Assembly (NCBI GenBank): GCA_900770655.1
Contig: CAAGLA010000006.1
Coordinates: forward strand, 1-34,836
Origin: Bacteroidaceae bacterium
GTDB lineage: Bacteria; Bacteroidota; Bacteroidia; Bacteroidales; Bacteroidaceae
DNA length: 34,836 nucleotides
Direction: 5' to 3'
Shown: positions 1 to 9,096 of the stretch, piece after piece
Position numbering within the stretch: position 1 is the first letter of the stretch
Layout of the letters: every line of letters starts with the position of its first letter
Program-made: the position numbers and the translations under genes
Notes under the pieces: generated by a model
The model's database searches: none
Told to the model about the DNA's origin: nothing
Seen by the model: the letters and a program-made list of their open reading frames with translations, nothing else

Positions 1-105
1 GGTAAAACCGAACTTGGAATAAGATATTTCGGCCTATAAAGAATTATATAAGTACAATATTACCCACACTAAATATCTACTGAGCCCTTATCCCAAATAT
101 ACAAT

Positions 106-143
106 AAACGAGCAAGAAATATGAAGCTTGCTTCGATATTTTT
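106..143 (-). repeat. Dispersed 38-nt repeat, copy 1
   Basis: Read on the minus strand, this 38-nt stretch matches 21695-21732 (plus) at about 34 of 38 positions. Both copies contain AAGCAAGCTT followed by ATATTTCT and can fold into a short hairpin (GCAAG with CTTGC here). This copy lies just after the YihY stop codon and is followed by a T-rich run, so it could act as that gene's transcription terminator. A small minus-strand frame through it resembles one through the other copy (VKNIEASFIFLA against VKNIQASLIFLA). I take that as a by-product of the DNA repeat rather than evidence for a peptide. The rest of 1-171 shows no gene. Confidence 0.5.
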
Positions 144-171
144 TACCTTTATAACAAGCAGCATTGGATTT

Positions 172-1395
172 TTATTCTTCAATAACCTTCCAAAGCTCTT
201 TCTCTTCGTCGTTGAGCCGGGGCATAAGCATATACGCCGTGTTGTTTCCTGCGTTTGCAAGCATCAAAGCAATCTCCTTGTCATCCTTCTGCTTGAACTC
301 CTCGCACAGCGAGAACCTCTCATCGCCGTTTTCGGCAATAATGCCCTTACGCTCCATAATATCAATAAGCTCTGTAGCTATATACACCGGCATACCATAC
401 CTTTCGCTCATTTCTGTTGCAATCTCATTTGCCGAAAAACAGTTATCCTCGTTCTTCGCCATTGCCCTTTTGCAGCAACGTATGGCAAGCACGGTGAGGA
501 ACCGCCTGTAGTTGTAGCTCATACCCTTGAACTTGTTTTCGCTGTCGAGCCTGTCACCTTCGTGCAACAGGTAGTTCCAACGCGAGCCGGCAAGGCATAT
601 AGTCCACGAAAAATATATCCATAGAATAAAAAGCAGCACGCTGGCAAGGTCGCCGTATATGTTGTGGTAGTTGCCGAACAGCCCAAGAATGAGCGAGCCC
701 GAATATTGCATAATGGCAAAAACAACTCCGCAGAATGTTGCCGATGTTATAGCGTGTCTAATGTTTACGCGGGTGTTAGGTATGAACTTGTATGCCACAA
801 ACAGAACTGCTATATATATACCCGTGGTGAGAACGAATATATTTACATCGTAAAGCAGGCCGCCTTCGAAGAACGACGATATGCTAAGCCATATAGCCAG
901 CAGCAGAACAGTTGCAAAAGGTACCAGCAGCACAAACAGAAACACCTTTACCTGTTTTTGCAGGCTGTGTGCCTTAAGGTTCCAAAGGGAGTTCACCGAC
1001 GCATCTACAGTTTGGAATATCGAGAAGACAGAGTATAGCAGCAGTGTGAGGCCCACAACGGCGCCTACCCAGTAGTTCATATCTCTGTTGCTCAGGTAGC
1101 TGTCGGCAAAGTTAAGCAGAGCATTGGCAACATTCTCTTGCCCGGCGAGGAACAGCCCCACCTTCTCGCGGAATGCTTCACCGTATCCCATAATCTTTGC
1201 TACGGCAACCATAAGTGCCATAACAGGTACAATGGCAAAAAGAGTGTGGTATGTGAGTGCAGCAGCGGCCTGTTTCACCTTCTGTTGCCCGGTGAAGAAT
1301 TTTATCAGCGACCACAGAACAACGTTGCCCTCAATATCCTTGTCGTCGTTCAGCAGTTGCAGCTTGTGTATGGCAGTTTTTATCTTGCTTTTCAT
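172..1395 (-). CDS. YihY/BrkB family inner-membrane protein
   Basis: The 407-aa product is a YihY/virulence factor BrkB family membrane protein. The family hallmark is seen near residues 30-70: a helix with QAAAALTYHTLFAIVPVMAL, then several further hydrophobic helices (about residues 95-125, 145-170, 180-205, 215-240 and 245-270). The last ~130 residues are soluble and look like a winged helix (ATEMSERYGMPVYIATELID), an arrangement common in Bacteroidetes members. The molecular role of the family is unsettled; the old ribonuclease BN label is not supported. The ATG at 1395 follows a good minus-strand promoter and no earlier in-frame start is needed. It is transcribed away from the antiporter gene. 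Confidence 0.93.
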   Translation of the reverse strand: MKSKIKTAIHKLQLLNDDKDIEGNVVLWSLIKFFTGQQKVKQAAAALTYHTLFAIVPVMALMVAVAKIMGYGEAFREKVGLFLAGQENVANALLNFADSYLSNRDMNYWVGAVVGLTLLLYSVFSIFQTVDASVNSLWNLKAHSLQKQVKVFLFVLLVPFATVLLLAIWLSISSFFEGGLLYDVNIFVLTTGIYIAVLFVAYKFIPNTRVNIRHAITSATFCGVVFAIMQYSGSLILGLFGNYHNIYGDLASVLLFILWIYFSWTICLAGSRWNYLLHEGDRLDSENKFKGMSYNYRRFLTVLAIRCCKRAMAKNEDNCFSANEIATEMSERYGMPVYIATELIDIMERKGIIAENGDERFSLCEEFKQKDDKEIALMLANAGNNTAYMLMPRLNDEEKELWKVIEE

Positions 1396-1419
1396 AACCC
1401 CTTTTCATAAACTTATTTA

Positions 1420-1450
1420 CAAGTATAGCTCTTTTTGTCAACATTACAAA
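1420..1450 (-). promoter_or_regulatory. Promoter for the YihY-family gene
   Basis: Minus strand reads TTTG (1450-1447), 19 nt, then TATACTTG (1427-1420). This is one mismatch from the Bacteroidetes -7 consensus TAnnTTTG, at standard spacing, 25 nt before the ATG. Confidence 0.6.
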
Positions 1451-1537
1451 GCCAAGCGCTTTTTCTTTTTCTCTCATTGAACAACCCCGTGTTTGCCGAA
1501 CAGAGCGGTTGTACGTAAATGTTAAAGGCAAAATGCA

Positions 1538-1568
1538 TTGCAAATAAAGGCAAAAACATATACTTTTG
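1538..1568 (+). promoter_or_regulatory. Promoter for the antiporter gene
   Basis: TTG at 1538-1540, 20 nt, then TACTTTTG at 1561-1568 match the Bacteroidetes sigma-70 promoter exactly. The start codon is 78 nt downstream. An A-rich tract with several GCAAA words surrounds it. Confidence 0.7.
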
Positions 1569-1645
1569 CATAACATTTGCAAAGCAAAAAAAATACCGGC
1601 CCTTTCTGTTAGTGTGGCGGGGCTATTATAGAAAAAAATTATAAT

Positions 1646-2593
1646 ATGATACTTTCAACCATTTCATTCATAGCCGGCATAGTGCTGGTTATTCTTGGTG
1701 CCGACTGGCTCACAAAAGGCGCATCGGCTCTGGCTCGCAGGTTCAATATAAGCGAGCTTGTCATAGGTCTCACAATTGTTGCTTTGGGAACATCGCTTCC
1801 CGAACTTGTGATTAGTACAAGCTCGGCAATAAAGGGCAGTTCCGGCATAGCTCTCGGTAACGTAATAGGCAGCAATATATTCAATGGAATGTTCATACTT
1901 GGTATTGCTGCTATCATAACCCCCATTAAGTTCAATGCCCGTATGCTGTCGCGCGAGATACCGTTTAATTTCTTGGCATCGGTGGTTGTGCTGCTGCTAT
2001 CGGGTACTATGCTCGTTGGCGGTGCCGAAGGTGAGTACATAACCCGCTATGGCGGTCTGTTGCTCTTCTGTTTCTTGGCTGTCTTTATACGTTACACCTT
2101 CTCAATCCCTGCCGACGGAGAGGAGGAACAGCAGGCTGCGCTTCCTGTGGGCCGGGTAGTGCTGTTTATCGTTGCCGGCCTTGCTGCATTAATCTTTGGC
2201 GGGAACATCTTTGTCGACGGTGCAACAGCCGTGGCACGTTTCTTGGGAATATCGGAATCGGTTATAGGTATAACAATAGTGTCGGCAGGCAGTTCATTGC
2301 CCGAACTTGCAGTCTCTGTAAATGCAGCCCGCAAGGGCAGTGTAGGTATTGCGCTGGGCAATGTGCTTGGCAGCAACATCTTGAATATATTCTTTATATT
2401 GGCTACAGCAGCCACAATATCGCCAATATCTCTCGACGGTTTCAGTTGGGTCGACTATTATGTTCTTCTTGCATCGTCGGCACTCATCTATATAGTAGCG
2501 CGTTTTGGCGGCAAGGCGGTTATCACCCGCCTCGAAGGCGCTGTGCTTGTCGCTGTCTATGTGGCCTATACTATGTACCTTATAATGAAGTAG
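1646..2593 (+). CDS. Calcium/sodium antiporter (CaCA family, YrbG-like)
   Basis: This 315-aa membrane protein belongs to the K+-dependent Na+/Ca2+ exchanger-related CaCA superfamily. It shows the two inverted alpha-repeats that form the ion-binding site. The first is near residues 35-75 (GLTIVALGTSLPELVIS, then GIALGNVIGSNIFN). The second is near residues 205-250 (GITIVSAGSSLPELAVS, then GIALGNVLGSNILN). About ten hydrophobic helices with a short charged loop (DGEEEQQ, about 150-157) between the halves fit the family. Length is normal for bacterial members. It should exchange Ca2+ for Na+ or H+ across the inner membrane. It is a single-gene unit ending at the strong palindromic terminator at 2646. 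Confidence 0.95.
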   Translation: MILSTISFIAGIVLVILGADWLTKGASALARRFNISELVIGLTIVALGTSLPELVISTSSAIKGSSGIALGNVIGSNIFNGMFILGIAAIITPIKFNARMLSREIPFNFLASVVVLLLSGTMLVGGAEGEYITRYGGLLLFCFLAVFIRYTFSIPADGEEEQQAALPVGRVVLFIVAGLAALIFGGNIFVDGATAVARFLGISESVIGITIVSAGSSLPELAVSVNAARKGSVGIALGNVLGSNILNIFFILATAATISPISLDGFSWVDYYVLLASSALIYIVARFGGKAVITRLEGAVLVAVYVAYTMYLIMK

Positions 2594-2645
2594 CTCTCTT
2601 ATAGCTCTTTTTTAGATTCTCGCCATTGCGCACCCGGCATATTAC

Positions 2646-2691
2646 ATTAAATTACCGAGGCGGGCTTTAAAGCCCGCCTCGGTAATTTAAT
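2646..2691. terminator. Perfect 46-bp palindrome, bidirectional terminator
   Basis: Every base of 2646-2668 pairs with 2669-2691, with a GAGGCGGGC core flanked by A/T. It lies between the convergent antiporter and channel-like genes, so it can stop transcription from both sides. T-rich sequence follows on the plus side. Confidence 0.85.
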
Positions 2692-2808
2692 CTCTTTTCA
2701 GGAATCTGTTATTGTTCCGGTTGTTTCTCCTTTATAGTTATAACTCTATATCCCTTAAGAATTCTATAGCATCCTCATTCCCTTGCTCAGCAGTTTTGGT
2801 GTGTGAAC

Positions 2809-4332
2809 TTAACTCAACTCCTTCTTGCCGAATCTCTTGCGGGCTTCTTTGCTCTTTTGTGCAATAAGCCTCTTCAGTTTTTCGGGCTCCTGTTCAAAGA
2901 CATCGCACCTGCAGTATTCGTCGGCATAGCTGTCGCCCTCCTCCAAGAAGCATCTCTTTGCTTCTGCCGGAATTTCGCGTTCAGGCTCTGTCTGGCTCTT
3001 TATCGCATCGGCAATATCTTTGGCTATGAGCAGGCCCGTGCTGTGGTATACAAGAATCTCATATCCCAAGCGTATAGTAAGTGCGTTGCAGTCTACGCCA
3101 CCGCCCATTCGGCACATAATGTTCGACGGGCCTAAACTTTTGAGAATATCTACATTGTCCATATCCACGGCAATGGCTCTCTTTTGCTCCTTAATGGTTA
3201 CCTCGCGTGCACCAAGAGCACCCGCTATGCTGCTGAATATGTTCTGGAGTTTCTCTTCGTCGTTCCCGAGCACTGTGCTGCCATATTCCACTTTCTTTGT
3301 AATGCGGTTTGCCATTTTCTTGTTCTTGTCGGTTGCAAGCCTCCACAGGTGCACTTGGCACTGTGTCGATTTTACTGTGCCCATAATGAATATGAACCAG
3401 TGTCTTTCCCCTCTTGCCGCGCTCTTCTCTTTCAGTTGTGTGAGGTCGTCTATAAAGTGCAGTGCCTGTGACTGAACATCAACTTTTGTATCCTCGTCAC
3501 CAATGAGCGAGAGTTTCGATTTCTGCATAGAGTAGAAGCCGAACGGGTCGTCGGGGTTGGGTGTCAGCTCTTTGCTCACATAGTTGAACCCGCCCATTGC
3601 CGCCAAGCTGAACGCGAAGTGTCCTGTTCCCGGCTCCGACACCGCTACCGGTGCTACAATGGTTACGTTTGAGCCACGGTCTATGCAGCAGCCATACTCG
3701 TTGTTCAGCGGAAAGTGCACAACCACCAGCCTGTCTTGCGGCTGTTCGTCGTTGCGCTGTGTCGTTGCCAAGTTCATCAGTCGCATATCGGGGCAGTTGT
3801 TCACTGCTGCTACAATCTCGTCGTTGGTCATACCGGTCTTCACCAGCACGTGTGCAAGCGACCTGTAGCGCGGGGTGCACTTGTATGTCTCCTTAAGCTT
3901 CTTATCATTGTAGAACCACGACGAACTCTGTGCTATGCGGCGGAAACGCTTGTGCAGCAACTTGCTGTTCTTTGCTGTAGCCTCGTTCCTTTTATCATCT
4001 TCCATAGCATCGAGCAGTCCCGACCCCACAAGTCCGGCGGGAACGGCAAATATGGCAATGCCGAGTATGCCTACCATTGTACCTACAAACTGTCCCAAAA
4101 GAGTTACAGGCGGTGTTGTAATATCGGCAGGGTCATCGACATACTTTGCTATAATCCACACAAAAGCGTCGCCCAGCGAGAACTCTTCGTTGCTTCTATT
4201 TTCGGCAATCCACATTATAACGGTAAACAGAACCGTAGCGAACAACAGAATAGACAACGACGCCGAAACCTCACGTCGTGTTGCAATAAAGGCCTTTCTA
4301 AAGAGCCCTAAGCTGTTCAGGAATCTTTTCAT
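2809..4332 (-). CDS. Ion-channel-like membrane protein with atypical filter
   Basis: The 507-aa product starts like a two-helix K+ channel subunit: helix 1 about residues 23-43, a pore-helix-like segment about 52-63 (LGDAFVWIIAKY), and helix 2 about 79-105 (GQFVGTMVGILGIAIFAVPAG, with the Gly and Pro typical of the inner helix). Where TVGYGD would be expected, it reads KYVDDPADI, so the classical K+ filter is absent. The remaining ~395 residues are cytosolic with no family I recognise. They include conserved-looking GGGVDCNAL near residue 420 and a basic C-terminus. The ATG at 4332 shares one base with the stop of the preceding gene (TGATG); a TTG one codon earlier is possible but less likely. 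It is the last gene of the long minus-strand array. Ion selectivity cannot be inferred; a membrane-permeabilising effector is one option. Confidence 0.7.
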   Translation of the reverse strand: MKRFLNSLGLFRKAFIATRREVSASLSILLFATVLFTVIMWIAENRSNEEFSLGDAFVWIIAKYVDDPADITTPPVTLLGQFVGTMVGILGIAIFAVPAGLVGSGLLDAMEDDKRNEATAKNSKLLHKRFRRIAQSSSWFYNDKKLKETYKCTPRYRSLAHVLVKTGMTNDEIVAAVNNCPDMRLMNLATTQRNDEQPQDRLVVVHFPLNNEYGCCIDRGSNVTIVAPVAVSEPGTGHFAFSLAAMGGFNYVSKELTPNPDDPFGFYSMQKSKLSLIGDEDTKVDVQSQALHFIDDLTQLKEKSAARGERHWFIFIMGTVKSTQCQVHLWRLATDKNKKMANRITKKVEYGSTVLGNDEEKLQNIFSSIAGALGAREVTIKEQKRAIAVDMDNVDILKSLGPSNIMCRMGGGVDCNALTIRLGYEILVYHSTGLLIAKDIADAIKSQTEPEREIPAEAKRCFLEEGDSYADEYCRCDVFEQEPEKLKRLIAQKSKEARKRFGKKELS

Positions 4333-4697
4333 CAATATACAATCTTTGATTTTACAATTTCGTACAGTTCCGGGTCTACCTGCTTTATATACTCAACAAC
4401 ATACTCCTTTTGCTCTTTGGTCAACTTATCGTCATTGTAGTAGTCTATTGTATAGTCCGATAAATCGGAATATTCAAACCCGTTGTTCGATAGACTTTCA
4501 TAACCATATCTCTTTACACAAACAGCAAACGATTTAATTTCTGTGTTCTCCTCATTTGCACACGAACTAATGGTAAGACCGCTTGGGCACAGATTGAACT
4601 TTTCGCTGTAATAGTTCCTGAACCCGCTTGTAAAGAATATGTGGTTAAGGGCAATATCAAAGTTTGCCTCCAGTGTATGAAAAGAATTGAATTCCAT
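4332..4697 (-). CDS. Hypothetical protein, 121 aa
   Basis: A small acidic protein with no family I recognise. It has no signal peptide, membrane segment or metal-binding cluster. The middle is Asp/Tyr-rich (YSDLSDYTIDYYNDDK) and the C-terminus is helical. Translation is probably coupled to the channel-like gene, since its TGA overlaps that gene's ATG. It lies 18 nt after the upstream gene, well inside the array. Possible roles include a partner or inhibitor of the channel-like protein, but this is only suggested by position. Confidence 0.65.
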   Translation of the reverse strand: MEFNSFHTLEANFDIALNHIFFTSGFRNYYSEKFNLCPSGLTISSCANEENTEIKSFAVCVKRYGYESLSNNGFEYSDLSDYTIDYYNDDKLTKEQKEYVVEYIKQVDPELYEIVKSKIVY

Positions 4698-4715
4698 AAT
4701 TGTATTGTCAGAATT

Positions 4716-5321
4716 TTATTTTATGTATAGTATGTTATGCATAGCGTAAGTCTGTTTCCCTAAGTTAGTCGCCGGCTCTTCCACGCCACAGAACAGGAAC
4801 TTGCCCTCTCCTTTACCGGTGTTGCAGGTGCGGCGTGCGTCAAAAATCCCTGCAGCATTGCACTCTTCAATGGCACCGTTTGCATAAATATAGTACAGCC
4901 TGCCCTCTTTTCTGTAAATAGCCGGTTCGTTATTCACTTTTCCCTCTCTCATAGCCTTCATCAGGGCCTGTTCAAAGCTGTTGCTCTCCATATTCCGTGG
5001 CCTTGTAACAAAGTAGCAGCGTTCGTACTCCTTGCCCTCAAAATGCCCTGCAAGCTGGTACACGCCAATACTCTTTTCTGCCAGCACCTCTCTTGCCTTG
5101 CGGTTGAGCAGAATGTTCTCTTCTTTGCCCATTCCCGGCCTTTGTGCGGCAATTATGGCGCAATCGTCAGCAGCTGTATATTCGGCAAGCCGCTCAATGG
5201 AACCATCCCTTATAATAGAATAATTTGCACACCCGGCATATTGGCTATAGCCCTTTTGGGAATGCGTCATCTTGCCCGAATAGTCTTCAAAGCCTTTTAT
5301 GTCGCATACACACTTTGTCAT
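4716..5321 (-). CDS. Hypothetical protein, 201 aa
   Basis: A soluble protein of unknown family. Visible features are several cysteines (two near the N-terminus, CVC), aromatic-rich strands (RCYFVTRP, RLYYIYANGAIEEC) and a C-terminal FLFCGVEE segment. These suggest a mostly beta fold. The ATG overlaps the stop of the preceding 76-aa gene by four bases (ATGA), so the two are almost certainly translated together. No catalytic motif is obvious. It sits between the helicase and the channel-like gene. Confidence 0.65.
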   Translation of the reverse strand: MTKCVCDIKGFEDYSGKMTHSQKGYSQYAGCANYSIIRDGSIERLAEYTAADDCAIIAAQRPGMGKEENILLNRKAREVLAEKSIGVYQLAGHFEGKEYERCYFVTRPRNMESNSFEQALMKAMREGKVNNEPAIYRKEGRLYYIYANGAIEECNAAGIFDARRTCNTGKGEGKFLFCGVEEPATNLGKQTYAMHNILYIK

Positions 5322-5548
5322 TGCCTCACTCTTATATTGCCGCTGTACTCGCGCACATAGAGGTAACGGTCGGTGTATACAAGAATATCCTTTCCGTTGC
5401 TGTCTATGAGAAGGTCAAGGATGTGGTAGCCGTCGAAATAGGCTATTCTGCTCCAGCTCGAAGCACCTATAGAGCAACGCTGCATCTCTCTGTTGTCGTT
5501 TGGGTTTATACGGTATATAAAACCTCCTACTTTTACTGCCTGTGCCAT
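5318..5548 (-). CDS. Hypothetical protein, 76 aa
   Basis: A small beta-rich protein with repeating short strands and turns (GGFIYRINPND, YHILDLLIDSNGKDILVY, RYLYVREYSG). It resembles part of a beta-propeller or WG-type repeat but is too short to assign. It begins 11 nt after the helicase stop and overlaps the next gene by ATGA, so it is a true member of the operon and not a chance frame. Function unknown. Confidence 0.6.
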   Translation of the reverse strand: MAQAVKVGGFIYRINPNDNREMQRCSIGASSWSRIAYFDGYHILDLLIDSNGKDILVYTDRYLYVREYSGNIRVRQ

Positions 5549-5559
5549 ATTGCAAAGTT

Positions 5560-8500
5560 TTATTTTCCTTCTATTCTGTCAAGAATGTTCTTCAATATTG
5601 TATCGGGGTGCATAAACCAGTCGAGCGACCATACGTGCATAAGCTTCCACCCCAACATTCTAAGCACTGTGGGCTGTACAATCTCTCTGTCGCGGGCTGT
5701 CTTCAGCCGGTAGTAACCGCTTCCGTCGCATATTATGCCAAGCAGATACTTCTCGCTGTCGGCAGGGTCGACTACGGCAATATCTACCCGGAAGTCCGAT
5801 GTTCCCACCTTTGTGTTCACGCGGTAGCCGTGTTCTCTAATCTTCGCTGCTATCTGTTCCACCATATCGGTTCTGCTCTTCTCTTTTGTGGCACTCTCTT
5901 CGGCGGCAACTTCGTTTCCTTGCCGTGCATACTTCAAGAACCGTTTGAGCCCGAGCACACCTTCGGCCTGAGTGCGTCGCTCGTCAATCTGTTCCGGCGT
6001 AAGAGTGGAGAAAACCTTCATTTCGTAGCGTGCACGCGACACGGCTACGTTCAGGCGGCGTTCGCCTCCCGCCTTGTTCAACGGCCCGAAGTTCATAGAT
6101 ACATTTCCCTCCTTGTCGGGGCCGTAGCCAACAGAGAAAAGAATTATATCGCGTTCGTCGCCCTGAACATTTTCAAGGTTCTTAATGAATAGCGGTTCTT
6201 CGCTCTGCCTGTTCTGCAGCTCAAGTTCGGGGTGCTTTGCAAGCTCTTCGGTCAAGAGGTCCTCTATAAGGTCGCTCTGCTGGCGCGAAAAGGCCACGAT
6301 GCCCACACTTCTTTCGGGGCAGTTTCTCAGCCTTTCAATGGTCTCGGCCGTTATAGCCTCGGCCTCGGCACGGTTGGTGCGTGTCTTGCCAAAGTCGTAG
6401 TAGCCCTCAACCTTCTGCCAAGTGACGTGCGATTTAAGGTCGTCGGCCGACGGGAATGTAACCAGCCTGCTGTCGTAGTAGTTCTTGTTGCTGAATGTGA
6501 TGAGGCTTTCGTGCTTCGAGCGGTAGTGCCAACCCAAATAGCGCGCAGGCATAGATAGCGATATGCAGTCGTCGAGAATGCTTTCAAGGTCATCTATATC
6601 GGCATTATCCTCGTCGGTTACGCTCACAGCAAAGAAACTTGTAGGGGGCATCTGTTTAGGGTCGCCCACAATAACGGCAGTATTTGCGCGTGCAATAGAG
6701 CCTATAGCCTCGCTTGTAGGCATCTGGCTTGCTTCGTCGAACACTACAATATCGAACTTAGGCGCGTTTATATCTATATACTGTGCCACGCTAAGCGGGC
6801 TCATAAGCATTACAGGGCAGAGGCTTGGCAACAGGTTTGGCATTTGGTCAATAATGCCTCTGATGCTTGTTCCGCGCCCCTTGTTGCCTATGCGCTTGCG
6901 CAGCAAGGTCATTTCGCTGCTCAGCTGCGGGTCGTTTGTCTCAAGCGGAATATTTGCGGCCAAGCGTGCAACAAGCTCCTTGCGTGTCAGCTGCTGGAAC
7001 TCTTTGGTGAGCTGGGTGTACTTCTCTATAACCTGTTCAAAGAGCAGTCCGTTGAATGCACCCAGCACGGTGTTCTTGGCTATAATGGCGAGTGCAGTCT
7101 CTTTGTAGAAAGCCGCCATAAACGCATCTTTTACCTCAAGCAGAGGTGTACCTTTCAGGTAGAGGTCGGCTGCGCTGTCCAAGCCGCAATCGCGCAGGCT
7201 GTTCAGGAGGTCTGCATACTTCTGCCATTGCGGCAGAAGGGAAATGTTGCTGTTCCATCTCTCCACAGCATTGGCAAGCAACCCGATATCGTTGAGCAGT
7301 TCGTCGCTCACGGTAGCCACTGCAAGGAATTTCTTCCATTTGTAGTCGCTCTCTATGTATTGTCTTGTCGTCTTCAGGTTCAGCGACATCTTCTGTGCCC
7401 GTTCAATCTGTTGCTTTAAGTTGTTTACCGCAGGGAGCAGTGTTGGCAACAGCTTCTCTACAGTGTCGTTTGTTGCATAGGATTTGGCATACCCGCTGCT
7501 CTTTTCTTCCATTTTCTTGGGCAACATACCGTGCAATGGGTGTTGCTCGGGGCTGGTGCCAAGTATTGTAGCGGCCGATTCGAGCGACATAATCCTGTCG
7601 CAAAAGGCTTCGGCATCGTCGCGTGTCTTTTCCTGAACAAAATCTTGGGGCAGGAAAAGCGGGGCAGTGTCGAGCGCAATGTATTTCTCTATACATTCGT
7701 ACAGCGAAAAACCGTTGTTGTGTCTTTTGTGCAGTGCATCAATGTAGCATATAAGCTGTATTCTCTGTTCGTACAGGTTATTTGCCACACGCTCGTAATC
7801 CTCGTTTGCCATCTGCTGCGGCAACTCAATAACCTCCTGCATTTGTGCGAGGAAGTGGCGTTTGTCCATCTTGTTCGAGTGCAGTTCGAGGCAGAACGGT
7901 GCAATACCAATCTTTGCAAGGCGCGACTGCACAACATCGAGCGCTGCCTTCTTCTGTGCCACAAACAGCACCCGCTTGCCGTGGTACACGGCGTTGGCTA
8001 TGAGGTTGGTGATAGTCTGCGATTTTCCTGTTCCCGGAGGCCCGTATAGAATGAACGAACGGCCTCTTTCGGTCTCTACTATGGCTTCGAGCTGCGACGA
8101 GTCGGCATCTACAGGTATAGCTGTGGCCTCGGGTCTCATACTCGTGTCCATCTCCCTTGCGTCGGCGGCCGGTGTGTTGTCCTCAACGAGCAGGCGCCCC
8201 TCGACAAGGCTGCGCACAATATCGTTGTTCATTACAGCTTGGCTGTGCGAGTGAATATCGTTCCACATCACAAACTTGGTGAACGAGAAAATTCCAAGTA
8301 CCGAATCCTCTTCAACGCACCAGTTCTCCTGCTCCTTTACAGCTTCGCGCACGGTGTGAAGCACCAAGCTCACATCAATGCCGTGGTTGTCCTGCGGAAG
8401 TGGGGCAAGCCCCTCAACTGTAATCTCGAAGTTCTGTGCAAGGAACTCCATTAGGGTTATGTTCAGCATTGTCTCCTCGTCGCGGCGGCGAATGGCATAT

Positions 8501-9030
8501 CTCTCTTTTCCCAGCGGAACCATATCTACCGGCATAAGCAGAATAGGAGCCTTGTACTCCTTGCCGCCGGCTCTTTCCTGCCACTTCAGCGAGCCGAGTG
8601 TGAGAAAGAGGGTGTTTGCACCGCTCTCTTCAATGTTTGTGCGCACTGCACGGTAGAGCGGCTTAAGTTCCTTCTTTTCAAGAATAAACTCCTTGCCTTC
8701 GAACAGTTCGTCTTCAAGTTCTGCAATGTCGGGGTGAGGGTAGGGCACGGCGTTGCTCCGGCTCTTCATATTGAGCAGGTTATTGCGCAGTGTAAGGTCG
8801 AGCAGCTTGCGTTCCCACAGCTGCAGTTTTGCCGAATTAATCTCTACGGCAAACTCTTCGCACATCTTCTGCAACTGCTCCTCAATGGCATTTGCCTGTG
8901 TGAATATATTGCCTATCTGGCGTTTAACCTTAACCTCTTCGGCTTTCTCAATGTTCTTCCGGTCGAGTGCATTGACAAGTGTTTTCGAAAGTTCCGCACT
9001 CCGTACAAGAGATTTGTTTACCCTTTTCAT
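5560..9030 (-). CDS. DUF4011 SF1 helicase with Vsr-like C-terminal domain
   Basis: The 1156-aa protein has the layout of large DUF4011-helicase-Vsr proteins found in bacterial defence islands. A helical start is followed by the DUF4011 signature near residues 70-90 (LWERKLLDLTLRNNLLN). The SF1 helicase core has Walker A GPPGTGKS at 330-337, Walker B DEASQM near 760, GDPKQMPP just after, WHYRS near 833, VQGDERD near 957 and RLNVAVSRAR near 997. The last ~100 residues match the Vsr-like/MTES_1575 nuclease fold (DFRVDIAV, DGSGYY, ARDREI, LGWKLMHVWSLDWF). The residue that is usually Glu before CDG is Ile here (GIICDG), so nuclease activity is uncertain. It probably remodels or cuts nucleic acid using ATP. 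It is the largest enzyme of the array. Confidence 0.9.
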   Translation of the reverse strand: MKRVNKSLVRSAELSKTLVNALDRKNIEKAEEVKVKRQIGNIFTQANAIEEQLQKMCEEFAVEINSAKLQLWERKLLDLTLRNNLLNMKSRSNAVPYPHPDIAELEDELFEGKEFILEKKELKPLYRAVRTNIEESGANTLFLTLGSLKWQERAGGKEYKAPILLMPVDMVPLGKERYAIRRRDEETMLNITLMEFLAQNFEITVEGLAPLPQDNHGIDVSLVLHTVREAVKEQENWCVEEDSVLGIFSFTKFVMWNDIHSHSQAVMNNDIVRSLVEGRLLVEDNTPAADAREMDTSMRPEATAIPVDADSSQLEAIVETERGRSFILYGPPGTGKSQTITNLIANAVYHGKRVLFVAQKKAALDVVQSRLAKIGIAPFCLELHSNKMDKRHFLAQMQEVIELPQQMANEDYERVANNLYEQRIQLICYIDALHKRHNNGFSLYECIEKYIALDTAPLFLPQDFVQEKTRDDAEAFCDRIMSLESAATILGTSPEQHPLHGMLPKKMEEKSSGYAKSYATNDTVEKLLPTLLPAVNNLKQQIERAQKMSLNLKTTRQYIESDYKWKKFLAVATVSDELLNDIGLLANAVERWNSNISLLPQWQKYADLLNSLRDCGLDSAADLYLKGTPLLEVKDAFMAAFYKETALAIIAKNTVLGAFNGLLFEQVIEKYTQLTKEFQQLTRKELVARLAANIPLETNDPQLSSEMTLLRKRIGNKGRGTSIRGIIDQMPNLLPSLCPVMLMSPLSVAQYIDINAPKFDIVVFDEASQMPTSEAIGSIARANTAVIVGDPKQMPPTSFFAVSVTDEDNADIDDLESILDDCISLSMPARYLGWHYRSKHESLITFSNKNYYDSRLVTFPSADDLKSHVTWQKVEGYYDFGKTRTNRAEAEAITAETIERLRNCPERSVGIVAFSRQQSDLIEDLLTEELAKHPELELQNRQSEEPLFIKNLENVQGDERDIILFSVGYGPDKEGNVSMNFGPLNKAGGERRLNVAVSRARYEMKVFSTLTPEQIDERRTQAEGVLGLKRFLKYARQGNEVAAEESATKEKSRTDMVEQIAAKIREHGYRVNTKVGTSDFRVDIAVVDPADSEKYLLGIICDGSGYYRLKTARDREIVQPTVLRMLGWKLMHVWSLDWFMHPDTILKNILDRIEGK

Positions 9031-9096
9031 AGTTCCCGCTTTATCGTTTGTTCTTTTTATATATGCCGTATGCCTCAGAAAGCTTTTGGCGAGAAA

